A DNA stretch of 64,000 nt from Afifella aestuarii (GTDB lineage: Bacteria; Pseudomonadota; Alphaproteobacteria; Rhizobiales; Afifellaceae): assembly GCF_004023665.1 (NCBI RefSeq), contig NZ_SAUF01000005.1, positions 372,001 to 436,000 on the forward strand, written 5' to 3'. The position numbers were made by a program, and so were the translations under genes. The notes below the pieces were generated by a model. The model searched no databases. It was given only the letters and a program-made list of their open reading frames with translations, and was not told where the DNA came from. Shown piece after piece: positions 29,216 through 37,787 of the stretch (position 1 is its first letter; each line of letters opens with the position of its first letter).

Positions 29216-30478
29216 TTAGGCCGCCCCGCCCATACGCAAAAGCGCGTGTTTCTTGCGGCCGCTCGAAAGCTTCACGGCACCGTCCTCGGAGAGGTCGGAA
29301 AGGCCAATGAGGGCGCGCTCATCGCTGACTGGCGTATCATTCACCTTGATACCCCCGCTGCGGATGAGACGCCGGACTTCGCCATTGGAAGTGGCAAGAC
29401 CCGCACGCACAAAGGCGGAAAGCACGCCGATCCCGGCCTCGAGCTCGCTGCGCTCCACTTCGATGCTCGGCAACGCATCACCCGTCTGACCGGCTTCGAA
29501 GGTGCGCCGCGCAGTCTCTTCGGCGTCCTTCGCCGCGTCGCGGCCATGAAGGAGCGCCGTGGCCTCCGTGGCGAGAACCTTCTTCGCCTCGTTGATCTCT
29601 TCGCCTTGCAAGGCTGCCAGACGTTCGATCTCGTCGAGGGGGAGGATCGTGAAGAGCTTCAGGAAGCGACCGACATCCGCATCGGCGGCGTTGCGCCAGA
29701 ACTGCCAGTACTCGTATGCCGACAGCATGTCGGGGTTGAGCCAGACAGCTCCCTCCGCGGTCTTGCCCATCTTGGCTCCCGTCGCAGTCGTCAGGAGCGG
29801 GGTGGTGAGGGCAAACATCTCCACCTGTTCCATCCGGCGTCCAAGATCGACACCCGAAACGATATTGCCCCATTGGTCGGAGCCGCCCATCTGCAGGCGC
29901 GCGCCATAACGGCGGTGAAGCTCGACGTAATCGTAGGCCTGCAGCACCATGTAATTGAACTCCAGCAAGGAGAGGTGCTGCTCGCGCTCCAACCTCAGCC
30001 GCACGGAATCGCGCTGAATCATCTGGTTGACGGAGAAATGCCGCCCGACATCGCGCAGAACGTCGATGTAGTTAAGTTTCAGAAGCCACTCGGCATTGTC
30101 CGGCATGATGGCGTCGTTGCCGCTCTCGCCGAAATGCAGAAGCGGGTCGAAGGCGCGTCGGATGCCCTGCTTGTTCGCCTCGATCTCGGCATCGGAGAGG
30201 ATTTTGCGGCTTTCGTCGCGGCCGGACGGATCGCCGATCCGCGTCGTGCCTCCGCCCATCAGCGCGATCGGCCGATGCCCTGTCTGCTGCAACCAGTAAA
30301 GCATCATGATCTGCACCAGGCTGCCGGCATGGAGGCTCCGGGCGGTGCAGTCGAAGCCGATATACGCGCTCACCATCTCCTTCGACAAAAGGCTGTCGAG
30401 CCCTTCCGGATCGGAGATCTGATGGATGAAGCCCCGGGCCTGGAGCGTGTTGAGGAAATCGGATCGAAACGTGGTCAT
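29216..30478 (-). CDS. tyrS: Tyrosyl-tRNA synthetase
   Basis: Class I synthetase that charges tRNA-Tyr. The 420-residue product shows the HIGH-like [16 protein letters not shown], the tyrosine-binding [12 protein letters not shown] and the KMSKS-like motif as AKMGKTAEG, then a C-terminal S4 RNA-binding domain ([20 protein letters not shown]). ATG 30478 starts [13 protein letters not shown] where the family starts; the 25-codon extension upstream is rejected. Only 68 bases separate it from the divergent anmK. Confidence 0.96.
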   Translation of the reverse strand: MTTFRSDFLNTLQARGFIHQISDPEGLDSLLSKEMVSAYIGFDCTARSLHAGSLVQIMMLYWLQQTGHRPIALMGGGTTRIGDPSGRDESRKILSDAEIEANKQGIRRAFDPLLHFGESGNDAIMPDNAEWLLKLNYIDVLRDVGRHFSVNQMIQRDSVRLRLEREQHLSLLEFNYMVLQAYDYVELHRRYGARLQMGGSDQWGNIVSGVDLGRRMEQVEMFALTTPLLTTATGAKMGKTAEGAVWLNPDMLSAYEYWQFWRNAADADVGRFLKLFTILPLDEIERLAALQGEEINEAKKVLATEATALLHGRDAAKDAEETARRTFEAGQTGDALPSIEVERSELEAGIGVLSAFVRAGLATSNGEVRRLIRSGGIKVNDTPVSDERALIGLSDLSEDGAVKLSSGRKKHALLRMGGAA

Positions 30479-30546
30479 GGGTTCGTTAGTTGCAGGAATG
30501 ATATGGGGTGCTCCCTTAGCACCTGAAATCACGGAGCGCGAAGGGC

Positions 30547-31662
30547 GTGACAAAATTTCGTAGCACTTTGGGGGTGATCAGCGGCACATCGATGGATGGG
30601 GTCGACGTTGCGCTGCTTGAAAGCGACGGCGAAACGCTCGGCGATATCGGCCCTGCCGCGACTTATCCTCTCGATGATACGCACCGGGCGCTGCTGAGGC
30701 GCGCGATGGCGGCTGCAAAAGACGGTACTGTGCGAGGCGCGCCGGTCATCGACGAGGCGGAGGCTGCCGTCACCAAAGCGCATGAGCTCGCTCTTCGTCG
30801 CTTTGTGAGCGATCACGCGTTACGGCTTGAAGATATCGCCTGTGTCGGGTTTCACGGACAGACCGTTTTTCATGCGCCTGAACGCGGCATTACGCTCCAA
30901 CTCGGAGACGGCCAGGCCCTAGCCGATTCGCTTGGCGTTCCAGTTGCTTGGGATTTCCGAACTGCCGATGTGATCGCAGGCGGCGAAGGTGCGCCGCTCG
31001 TACCGGTTTATCATCGTGCGCTCGCCCGACGCCTGGGCCGCGGATTGCCGATCGCTTTCGTCAATATCGGCGGTGTCGCCAACGTGACCTATGTCGGTGA
31101 GGGCGACACCTTGATCGCGCTCGACACGGGGCCGGGCAATGCGCTGATCGATGATCTCGTGACTTCGCGCCGAGGCCTGGCGTTCGATGCTGACGGTGAA
31201 ATCACGATGCGTGGGCACCCCGATGTCTCACGGGTTGAGAGGTGGCTCGAGCATCCCTTCTTCACGCGGCCGGTGCCCAAATCGCTCGACAGAGACGCCT
31301 TTGCAGCCACCGATGTGACCGGGCTCGACGACGACGATGCGGCCGCCACGCTTGCCGCCTTCACGGCTTCCGCGTTGAATCGAGGTTTTCAGCTTTTGCC
31401 GCAAGTTCCTGATCTCGTGGTCGTTTGCGGAGGAGGTCGGCTGAACCGGGGCTTGATGAAGCTGCTTGCCGCAGAGCTTGCCCCGGCGGAAGTCGTCGCG
31501 GCCGAGCATCTGGGGCTCGACGGAGACGCGATCGAAGCAGAGGCTTTTGCCTATCTGGCTCTCAGGGCGGCGGAAGGGCTGCCGCTCACATTCCCCGGGA
31601 CCACGGGCGCTCCGCGGCCCTTGCCCGGAGGCCGCTGGAGTCGTCCCAACCGCAACAATTAA
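30547..31662 (+). CDS. anmK: Anhydro-N-acetylmuramic acid kinase
   Basis: AnmK phosphorylates 1,6-anhydro-MurNAc for recycling of peptidoglycan breakdown products. The 371-residue protein has the ATP-binding [15 protein letters not shown] at its N-terminus, [22 protein letters not shown], the catalytic [13 protein letters not shown] and the late [13 protein letters not shown]. The start is a GTG preceded by GGAG. The divergent tyrS-anmK pair is common in alphaproteobacteria. Confidence 0.95.
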   Translation: MTKFRSTLGVISGTSMDGVDVALLESDGETLGDIGPAATYPLDDTHRALLRRAMAAAKDGTVRGAPVIDEAEAAVTKAHELALRRFVSDHALRLEDIACVGFHGQTVFHAPERGITLQLGDGQALADSLGVPVAWDFRTADVIAGGEGAPLVPVYHRALARRLGRGLPIAFVNIGGVANVTYVGEGDTLIALDTGPGNALIDDLVTSRRGLAFDADGEITMRGHPDVSRVERWLEHPFFTRPVPKSLDRDAFAATDVTGLDDDDAAATLAAFTASALNRGFQLLPQVPDLVVVCGGGRLNRGLMKLLAAELAPAEVVAAEHLGLDGDAIEAEAFAYLALRAAEGLPLTFPGTTGAPRPLPGGRWSRPNRNN

Positions 31663-31722
31663 CCTCGAATCAAGCCTTTTGGATCAAGGTCAAGTTCCGA
31701 AGAAGGTATCGGGTCCGAGTTC

Positions 31723-34026
31723 ATGCGTAAAATAGCGGCCTCCTTCGCGGATATGTTCCGAGGCAAGGCGACAAAACACGGCCGAACGGTCGCATCAGCA
31801 CAGCCCCTCGAAGAAACATCAGCCCGCGAAACCGCGCCCGCAACGACGCCTCAGGTGATCGAAGCCGGCCGCGAGGCAATCAAGAAGGCTTCCCCCGCCA
31901 AGGAGAAGAAGGTCAAGGCCGCAAAACGGCAGAAGAAAGCGGCTCGCTCCATTCCAAGCCGGCGCGGCTCGATTGCGGGCGACCAGACGATCGCGGTCTT
32001 CGTCACCTTTGTCGGGCTGATCACGGCGGCACTGACCGCTGGCGTTGTGTATTTTTCTGCCGACGAGCTCTATTCGAAATATGTGCGATCGGAGGCGCTC
32101 GAGCGCGCGACCTTTGCGGCAGGCCGACTTCAGGAGACAGGTCTGCAGGACAGGGATGGCAGCATCTCTTCTGGAGAGAATGTCGCCCTTAAGACAATCC
32201 TGGCGATGCCCGATGTCTTCCGCATAGAGGTGTTCAACCGGGCGGGTGAGCGCGTCCGAGAGTTGAGTGATGCGCCGGGCGGTGCAGAGATTGCTCCCAT
32301 TGGTCGCGATGAGGCGCGCACGCTCGTCGAGGCAGGGAAGGGTGCGCTAAGCTGGCAGGACCGCCATGCCGAGGAAGGCGCGGGGCCGTCCTATTACAGC
32401 CGTACCCTGGTGCCGATCGAGGATGCAGACGGAAACGCCGACGGCGCGATCGCGGTCTATCTCGACCACAGCGCCGATGAGGCGGGTTTCTGGCAGTGGC
32501 TGACAGGAATTCTCGGGACCATCCTGGTGCTGGCGCTCGTCGCCTTCACGATCCCGGCGGTCAGCCTGCTCCTTCGCACGCGTCAGAAGCGCGAGGTCTA
32601 TGAGGAACTCACCTATGTGAGCGGTCACGATACGCTGACGGGCCTCAGCAATCGCGACGAATTCCTGAGGACGCTGGAGGTCGAAATCCGGCGTCAAAGC
32701 GAAGAAGGACATCATCTCGCCCTTCACTACATCGACATCGACCGCTTCAAGGAAATCAACGACACGCATGGCCATGCTGCAGGCGATGAATTCCTGAAGC
32801 AGGTGGCCGAGCGGTTACGCGATGTCGTGGAGAAGCCCCAGTACCTTGCGCGGCTCGGTGGCGACGAATTCGCCATCATTCAGCTCGAGGCCGGCGGCAC
32901 CAAATACGCGGAAATCCACGCGCGACGTATCGGGTCCGCTCTCAACGGCGTCTACAAGGTCGGTGACGGTGAGAACAACGAAGTCGTCGCGAGCGCCTCG
33001 ATCGGGATCGCGGTATCCCCGGAGCACGGCGAAAACGCCAACGAGCTCCTGAAGAATGCCGACCTCGCCTTGAACAAGGTGAAGGCGGGCGGACGCAACG
33101 ATATCTCTGTGTTCACCACGGAGCTGACCACCTCGATGCAGGGTCGTCTGGAAATGCAGGCGATTCTCCGCAAGGCCTTCCGAGAGAAGTGGTTCGTCCT
33201 CTATTTCCAGCCTCAGTACGATCTCGTGACGCGGCGCCTCACAGGCTTCGAGGCGCTCCTTCGGCTGAAACATCCCGAGCGCGGCGTCGTCTCACCCACG
33301 GAGTTCATTCCGGTTGCGGAAGAGACCGGCCTCATCGAGCCGATCGGCGAGTGGATTTTGAAGGAATCATGCCGTGCGGCAAGCCTTTGGCCGGAGCATT
33401 TGACTCTGGCCGTGAACCTATCGCCCGCACAGTTCAAGAAAGGCAACTTGCCCCGTTTGATCGCCAAGACATTGAAGCAGACTGGGCTCAAAGCGGACCG
33501 CCTCGAGGTGGAGATCACCGAAGGTCTGCTTTTGGAGACGTCTAATCGTGTGCTGTCGCAGCTTCGCGAGATCAAGAAGATGGGGGCCGCCCTCATCATG
33601 GACGATTTCGGTACCGGCTATTCAAGCTTGAGCTATCTCTGGCGGTTCTCTTTCGACGGCATCAAGATCGACCGCTCCTTCGTGCACGGTGTGGGCGTCG
33701 GCGGGCAGGTGGAGAAGCTTCTGCGTTCCATCATCAGGCTCGGCATTTCGCTCGACCTCAAGGTGACCGCCGAGGGCGTGGAAAGCGCTCAACAGGCACA
33801 TTTCCTCGTCGCCAACGACTGCCGCAACGTCCAGGGCTTCCTGTTCGGCTGGCCGGTTCCGAAGGACGAAGTGGCAACCGTGATTGCCAAGGACATTCGC
33901 GTAGGAACGCGTGCCGCCCAAAAGCGGCATGAGGCGAAGAGGCTCGAGGCGCAAGCGGCAGGCAATGAGTCAGCGAACGCGCAAGCGCCCGAGGAGGGTG
34001 TGCGCAAGAGCCGGAACGCCGCCTAG
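31723..34026 (+). CDS. Membrane-bound GGDEF-EAL protein (c-di-GMP turnover)
   Basis: A 767-residue protein likely to make and/or break cyclic di-GMP. Order: Lys/Ala-rich cytoplasmic start (1-85), membrane helix (about 89-111), periplasmic sensor region (about 112-255), second membrane helix (about 259-284), GGDEF domain (about 293-465) with intact GGDEF at 379-383, and EAL domain (about 480-735) with EAL at 510-512, NLSPAQF, MDDFGTGYSSLSYL and KIDRSF. Both active sites look complete; I see no RxxD inhibitory site at the usual place before GGDEF. The end is charged and low-complexity. A hairpin lies 25 bases after the stop. Confidence 0.93.
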   Translation: MRKIAASFADMFRGKATKHGRTVASAQPLEETSARETAPATTPQVIEAGREAIKKASPAKEKKVKAAKRQKKAARSIPSRRGSIAGDQTIAVFVTFVGLITAALTAGVVYFSADELYSKYVRSEALERATFAAGRLQETGLQDRDGSISSGENVALKTILAMPDVFRIEVFNRAGERVRELSDAPGGAEIAPIGRDEARTLVEAGKGALSWQDRHAEEGAGPSYYSRTLVPIEDADGNADGAIAVYLDHSADEAGFWQWLTGILGTILVLALVAFTIPAVSLLLRTRQKREVYEELTYVSGHDTLTGLSNRDEFLRTLEVEIRRQSEEGHHLALHYIDIDRFKEINDTHGHAAGDEFLKQVAERLRDVVEKPQYLARLGGDEFAIIQLEAGGTKYAEIHARRIGSALNGVYKVGDGENNEVVASASIGIAVSPEHGENANELLKNADLALNKVKAGGRNDISVFTTELTTSMQGRLEMQAILRKAFREKWFVLYFQPQYDLVTRRLTGFEALLRLKHPERGVVSPTEFIPVAEETGLIEPIGEWILKESCRAASLWPEHLTLAVNLSPAQFKKGNLPRLIAKTLKQTGLKADRLEVEITEGLLLETSNRVLSQLREIKKMGAALIMDDFGTGYSSLSYLWRFSFDGIKIDRSFVHGVGVGGQVEKLLRSIIRLGISLDLKVTAEGVESAQQAHFLVANDCRNVQGFLFGWPVPKDEVATVIAKDIRVGTRAAQKRHEAKRLEAQAAGNESANAQAPEEGVRKSRNAA

Positions 34027-34050
34027 AATTTGCGGAAATATGGTCGTCCG

Positions 34051-34073
34051 GTCAGCCGGTGTGTCCGGCTGAC
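34051..34073. repeat. Hairpin element, copy 2 (core GGTGTGTCCGGCTG)
   Basis: Perfect nine-base-pair stem GTCAGCCGG / CCGGCTGAC with loop TGTGT, between the convergent GGDEF-EAL and ribbon-helix-helix genes. Nearly identical to the hairpin at 18460-18483. No T-run; may act as a weak two-way terminator. Confidence 0.6.
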
Positions 34074-34081
34074 GGCAAACA

Positions 34082-34300
34082 TCACGCCAGACGATAGACC
34101 CGGCTTATCTCGCTCAAAAGCCCGAGGCGTATGAGCTCACCCAAAGCCTCCGAGCGTTCTGGGATTCCCCGTGCAGAGCGCCAACCTTCGGCCGCCGCAA
34201 GCTGCTCATCCGTTAACGTCACAACGACCTTGTGAACGGTCTCAGATGTCTGCGACGCCAATTCCTCGCCCACAGCCCAGCAGGATTTTTTTGGTGGCAT
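34082..34300 (-). CDS. Small ribbon-helix-helix (CopG-like) protein
   Basis: A 72-residue protein with a likely ribbon-helix-helix fold: strand HKVVVTLTDEQ, helix LAAAEGWRSARG and helix ERSEALGELIRLGLLSE. Such proteins bind DNA as dimers. AGGGGC lies ahead of the ATG. No toxin gene lies beside it, so an antitoxin role is not supported. It sits downstream of the phytochrome response regulator on the same strand, with a FixJ-like site in the gap. Confidence 0.65.
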   Translation of the reverse strand: MPPKKSCWAVGEELASQTSETVHKVVVTLTDEQLAAAEGWRSARGIPERSEALGELIRLGLLSEISRVYRLA

Positions 34301-34412
34301 GACACATGCCCCTTATTTGGGGCGCCGTTGGGGGCAGGCCCGTAACGCCGCCCATTGCTTTTCGAGCGCAAAGTAGGCTCAACCGCAAGGCGGCGGTATC
34401 TCGGATATTCCG

Positions 34413-34430
34413 CTACGTAGAAACTGCGTA
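34413..34430. promoter_or_regulatory. Possible FixJ-type binding site
   Basis: CTACGTAG at 34413-34420 differs in one base from the FixJ core GTAMGTAG, and the wider block has TACG and CGTA as inverted arms (34414-34417, 34427-34430). It lies between the FixJ-like regulator gene and the ribbon-helix-helix gene. Confidence 0.3.
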
Positions 34431-34458
34431 TATCCAAAACGCTGATCGCAAATAGGCG

Positions 34459-35064
34459 TCAGCGCATCATCCGGATGAGATCTGCAAGCCCGCGGGCCTC
34501 GAGTTTCTCTCGAATGCGGGCGCGGTGTATCTCGACCGTGCGTTGGCTGATGCCGAGCTCGACCGCAATATGCTTGTTGGTCATGCCGAGGACGAGGTGA
34601 TCGAGAACCTCACGTTCTCGTCCGGTCAATCGGGCCAGCCGCTCCGAGACGATGTGCGGTGGCAGCTTCGAAGATGGGCGGTTTGCTAGCTGGTCGGATG
34701 CGGCGCGGATCGCGCCGAGCAGTTGCTCTTCCGAGCCGGGTTTTTCGATGAAGTCGACCGCACCGTTCTTCATGGCTTCGACCGCGAGCGGGACATCACC
34801 GTGGCCGGTCAGGATCACAACAGGGATCCCGATGCCATGTTCGGCCATCGTCTTCTGCAAATCCATGCCGCTCAGACCGGGCATTCGCAAATCGATGAAC
34901 GCGCACAGCCCCTTATCGGCGTCGGCAGCCTCGAGAAAACTCTCGGCGGAGGGAAATGCCTCGGTTTCAAATCCGTGCGCGGAGAGAAGGGCGCCGAGCG
35001 AATGACGGACGGACATCTCGTCATCGACGATATAAACCACTCTGCCGCGGGCGGCGTCACGCAT
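34459..35064 (-). CDS. FixJ-like response regulator with LuxR-type DNA-binding domain
   Basis: A 201-residue two-component regulator. The receiver domain (about 8-122) has the acidic pair in YIVDDE, the phospho-acceptor Asp58 in FIDLRMPG, TGHGDVPLAVEAMKNGAVDF and the Lys of IEKP, all close to FixJ. The C-terminal LuxR/GerE domain (about 138-200) reads LARLTGREREVLDHLVLGMT then GISQRTVEIHRARI. Its start overlaps the end of the phytochrome gene by eight bases, so the two are translated together and it is almost certainly the phytochrome's partner. Known phytochrome partners are often single-domain CheY-like proteins; this one can bind DNA itself. Confidence 0.92.
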   Translation of the reverse strand: MRDAARGRVVYIVDDEMSVRHSLGALLSAHGFETEAFPSAESFLEAADADKGLCAFIDLRMPGLSGMDLQKTMAEHGIGIPVVILTGHGDVPLAVEAMKNGAVDFIEKPGSEEQLLGAIRAASDQLANRPSSKLPPHIVSERLARLTGREREVLDHLVLGMTNKHIAVELGISQRTVEIHRARIREKLEARGLADLIRMMR

Positions 35065-37342
35065 CGTCTGGATCCGTAATTCTCAGGGTGAAGACGAAAG
35101 TTGCGCCTTCGCCGTTTTCCTGCATCCAGAGCCGCCCGCCGTGGGCTTCGACGATGGAGCGGCAGAGCGACAGGCCGAGTCCCATTCCGCTTGTGGTCGA
35201 GTTGTGAAACGGTTCGAAGAGCGTGTCTTCCATTTCTTGCGGGACGCCTGTTCCAGTGTCGCAGATGCTGATCTCCGCCATCGGCGAGGCATTGCGGATC
35301 GATAACGTCAAGCGCCTTATCTTGCTACCGGCCATCGCCGTGATGCTGTTGCGTGCGAGGTTCAGGATGACCTGAACGATCTGCACGGGGTCGGCGGATA
35401 GAGGAGGGATATCGTCGGCGAAATCAAAGACGATCTCGGGGCGAGGTTCGTTGCTCGCGGCGAGGGCGAGCTCGACCCCTTGCCGTACCACCGCTTTGAG
35501 ATCCACCCGCTCCACGGTGATCTCTCGTTGACCGATGAAATTGCGCAGACGGCGGACGAGGTCTGCAGCGCGCGCCGATTCGCTGACGGCGCTCTCCATA
35601 AGGCCACCGATATGGTCAGGCACGGCAATCCCGTGATTGCGCAGCTCTTGCCGGGATGCGTTCACGTAATTGCTGACGGCTGAAAGGGGCTGGTTGAGTT
35701 CATGCGCAAGTGCTGAGGCGAGTTCGCCCATCGAACGATCTTGCGCCGCATCCATCAGCATCAGCCGCAGCCGCGCCTCTTCGGCCTCCGCCCTGCGCAT
35801 CGCCGCCGTTGCGGCGCGCTCGCGATCGAGACTGTTGATGGCAAAGAGCGCGCGCCGCGTGATGCGGAGGATCTCGCCATCGGTTTCCGTAAACGGCTGG
35901 CTGTGTCCGCGCCGCTCTTCAAGCCACAGCGCGAAGGAACCCCGGGGAGACAGGCGCGTCGAGCCGTCTTCCTTGCGGATCTCGATCTTCTCGGGCTTGC
36001 CAGCCCATCGGATCGTCTCGCTGAAGGCTTCCCGGAAAAGAATGAGCCAGTCGGACCGATCTTCGGAGAGCTCCATCATCGCGGCGCCGGCGATATCGTT
36101 TCCGAGATTGTCGACGCCAAGGAGTTCATGCAACTGATCGCAGGTCGCGATCCCACTCGACATTCTTGCAGCCAGCGGGGCGTAGTTGAAATTGCCGACA
36201 GGGACCTTTCCGATAGCCAAGACCTCGTCAGCGAGCTTCAAAAGCATGCCCTGCGCGCCCAGCTGGTTGAGCAGGTCGTCTGCATGCGCCTCGATAGTTT
36301 CGCGCAACGGCTGGCCGCTTCGAGCCTCGCTCTCAATCGCAAAAGCGGTTTTCTCCGCACAAATACTGGCGCGCAGCTGGCTGGTGTTTTCCAGGCTATG
36401 CAGCAGGGCGGAGATGGTCCCGCCGATCAGCTCACAGGCTCTCAATCTGCTCCAGGACAATTCGAGCGGGCTATAATTGTGGCAGGCGACAAGGCCCCAC
36501 AGCTTGTTTTCGGAAATAAGGGAGATCGAGACGCTGCCCGCCACTCCCATATTGTTGAGGTATTCGACATGCACCGGCGCGACCGCGCGGAGCTTCGAAT
36601 AGGTGAGGTCGAGAGGAGCCTGAGACCCGGCATCCGCGACAGTGCCGCCGCGCGTCATGATGGGAACGGGCTCGGCGTTGATGTCCGCGATCACGCGGAT
36701 CACGTTGCGCACGAAATGGCGCCGAGCCGGATCGGGAATGTCGGATGCAGGATAGTGGAGGCCGAGAAAGCTGTCCGGACGCACGGTGCTTTCGGCAATC
36801 ACCTCGCCGTGCTGGTCCGCCGCAAAGCGGTAGATCATCACGCGGTCGAAGCCCGTCGCCTCGCGCAAGATCTGTGCGCCGACTTGTGCGAGATCTTCGA
36901 GGGTATCAGGGATGATCAGTTCGGAAATGACCCGCTGCCGCAGGACTTCGTCGTCCCAGACGCTGCCTGAGCGGCTTTCGGGGTGGACGAACTCCAAAAC
37001 GAGCCAGTCACCGCAGCGGTGCGGAAAGCATTCGAGTTCGACGGGCTCACCGTCGACAGAGGGAATCTGGAGCAGGGCGGGTCGGAGAAGATCGGGCGCT
37101 GTTGGAGCGAGGCGTCGCGCCAAAAGTGCTTCGCAGCCGTCCGCGCCAAGCAGCTCTGCCAGAGGCAGTCCCAACAGGGAGGGATAGTCTCTTCCGAAAT
37201 AGGCGCGTGTGTTGGTGCTGGCATATTCGATCGTCAACGAGCCGGCGTCGACTGCGATGAGACAGCCGATCGGCTGGATCGCACCGATCATGTGAATAGG
37301 CTCTGTGTCGCAGGCGCTGAGATCAACCGGACTGTTCAGCAA
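35057..37342 (-). CDS. bphP: Bacteriophytochrome histidine kinase with FixL-like transmitter
   Basis: A 761-residue red/far-red photoreceptor. PAS domain (1-125) with the biliverdin-binding Cys11 in LSACDTEPIH; GAF domain (about 140-320) with PASDIP at 198-203 and chromophore-pocket histidines H258 and H288; PHY domain (about 325-505) with the tongue motif PRGSF at 466-470; then a coiled linker and a histidine kinase with phospho-acceptor H547 in ALAHELNQPLSAVSNYV, N-box VILNLARNSITAM, and G-boxes in CDTGTGVP and GMGLGLSLCRSIVEAHGG. The kinase half is closer to FixL than to usual phytochrome kinases. Followed by an overlapping FixJ-like regulator and divergent from ppsR2, as with the BphP-PpsR pairs of Bradyrhizobium and Rhodopseudomonas that derepress photosynthesis genes under far-red light. 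Confidence 0.94.
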   Translation of the reverse strand: MLNSPVDLSACDTEPIHMIGAIQPIGCLIAVDAGSLTIEYASTNTRAYFGRDYPSLLGLPLAELLGADGCEALLARRLAPTAPDLLRPALLQIPSVDGEPVELECFPHRCGDWLVLEFVHPESRSGSVWDDEVLRQRVISELIIPDTLEDLAQVGAQILREATGFDRVMIYRFAADQHGEVIAESTVRPDSFLGLHYPASDIPDPARRHFVRNVIRVIADINAEPVPIMTRGGTVADAGSQAPLDLTYSKLRAVAPVHVEYLNNMGVAGSVSISLISENKLWGLVACHNYSPLELSWSRLRACELIGGTISALLHSLENTSQLRASICAEKTAFAIESEARSGQPLRETIEAHADDLLNQLGAQGMLLKLADEVLAIGKVPVGNFNYAPLAARMSSGIATCDQLHELLGVDNLGNDIAGAAMMELSEDRSDWLILFREAFSETIRWAGKPEKIEIRKEDGSTRLSPRGSFALWLEERRGHSQPFTETDGEILRITRRALFAINSLDRERAATAAMRRAEAEEARLRLMLMDAAQDRSMGELASALAHELNQPLSAVSNYVNASRQELRNHGIAVPDHIGGLMESAVSESARAADLVRRLRNFIGQREITVERVDLKAVVRQGVELALAASNEPRPEIVFDFADDIPPLSADPVQIVQVILNLARNSITAMAGSKIRRLTLSIRNASPMAEISICDTGTGVPQEMEDTLFEPFHNSTTSGMGLGLSLCRSIVEAHGGRLWMQENGEGATFVFTLRITDPDDA

Positions 37343-37787
37343 ACGGCCGTACCCCTTCGAAACGGTGTGACGTCAGCTCTTCCACGCAGGGCGGCCAAGC
37401 GACGCATCAAGACGGCGAAATTGCGCGGACGGAGGCTCAACAGCAACCCCGCGAGGGACAAAAGTGCGACACCGGGACACATGGTACAAACGAGTGGCCA
37501 AAGTTCGATTCTCTCGAATCTGCCGGTCTATTGGGATCTGGAGCCTTTGAAGCCAGGCGTTGCATCTGAAAAGCACTGTCCGTTGCGAAGCCCGGGATCC
37601 CGGGCACGGATATCTGCCCTGCAATAGGCCCCCGGAAATGTTGCACGTCGGCACTGGACAAACCCTTCATAAAGGGAAACGCTCCCAAGAACATGCGTCT
37701 TGTCAACGTGCACTGGACGGTTTTTTCCAGATCGCCGCGAACCACGGCGCTTTCGCTCGACATCCGGCTTTCGATCGTTGAACTCAG
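37343..37787. other. 445-bp divergent intergenic region between bphP and ppsR2
   Basis: Control region for the phytochrome and the second ppsR. No exact TGT-N12-ACA operator was found; the closest is a TGT-N13-ACG at 37711-37729, one base too wide. No small gene is supported. Confidence 0.45.

Noticed and set aside
34082-34300. Antitoxin of a toxin-antitoxin pair
   Set aside because: No adjacent toxin-like gene; neighbours are a response regulator and a c-di-GMP protein.
37711-37729. PpsR-like box upstream of ppsR2
   Set aside because: It is TGT-N13-ACG, one base wider than the operators at bchF and bchG; likely chance.
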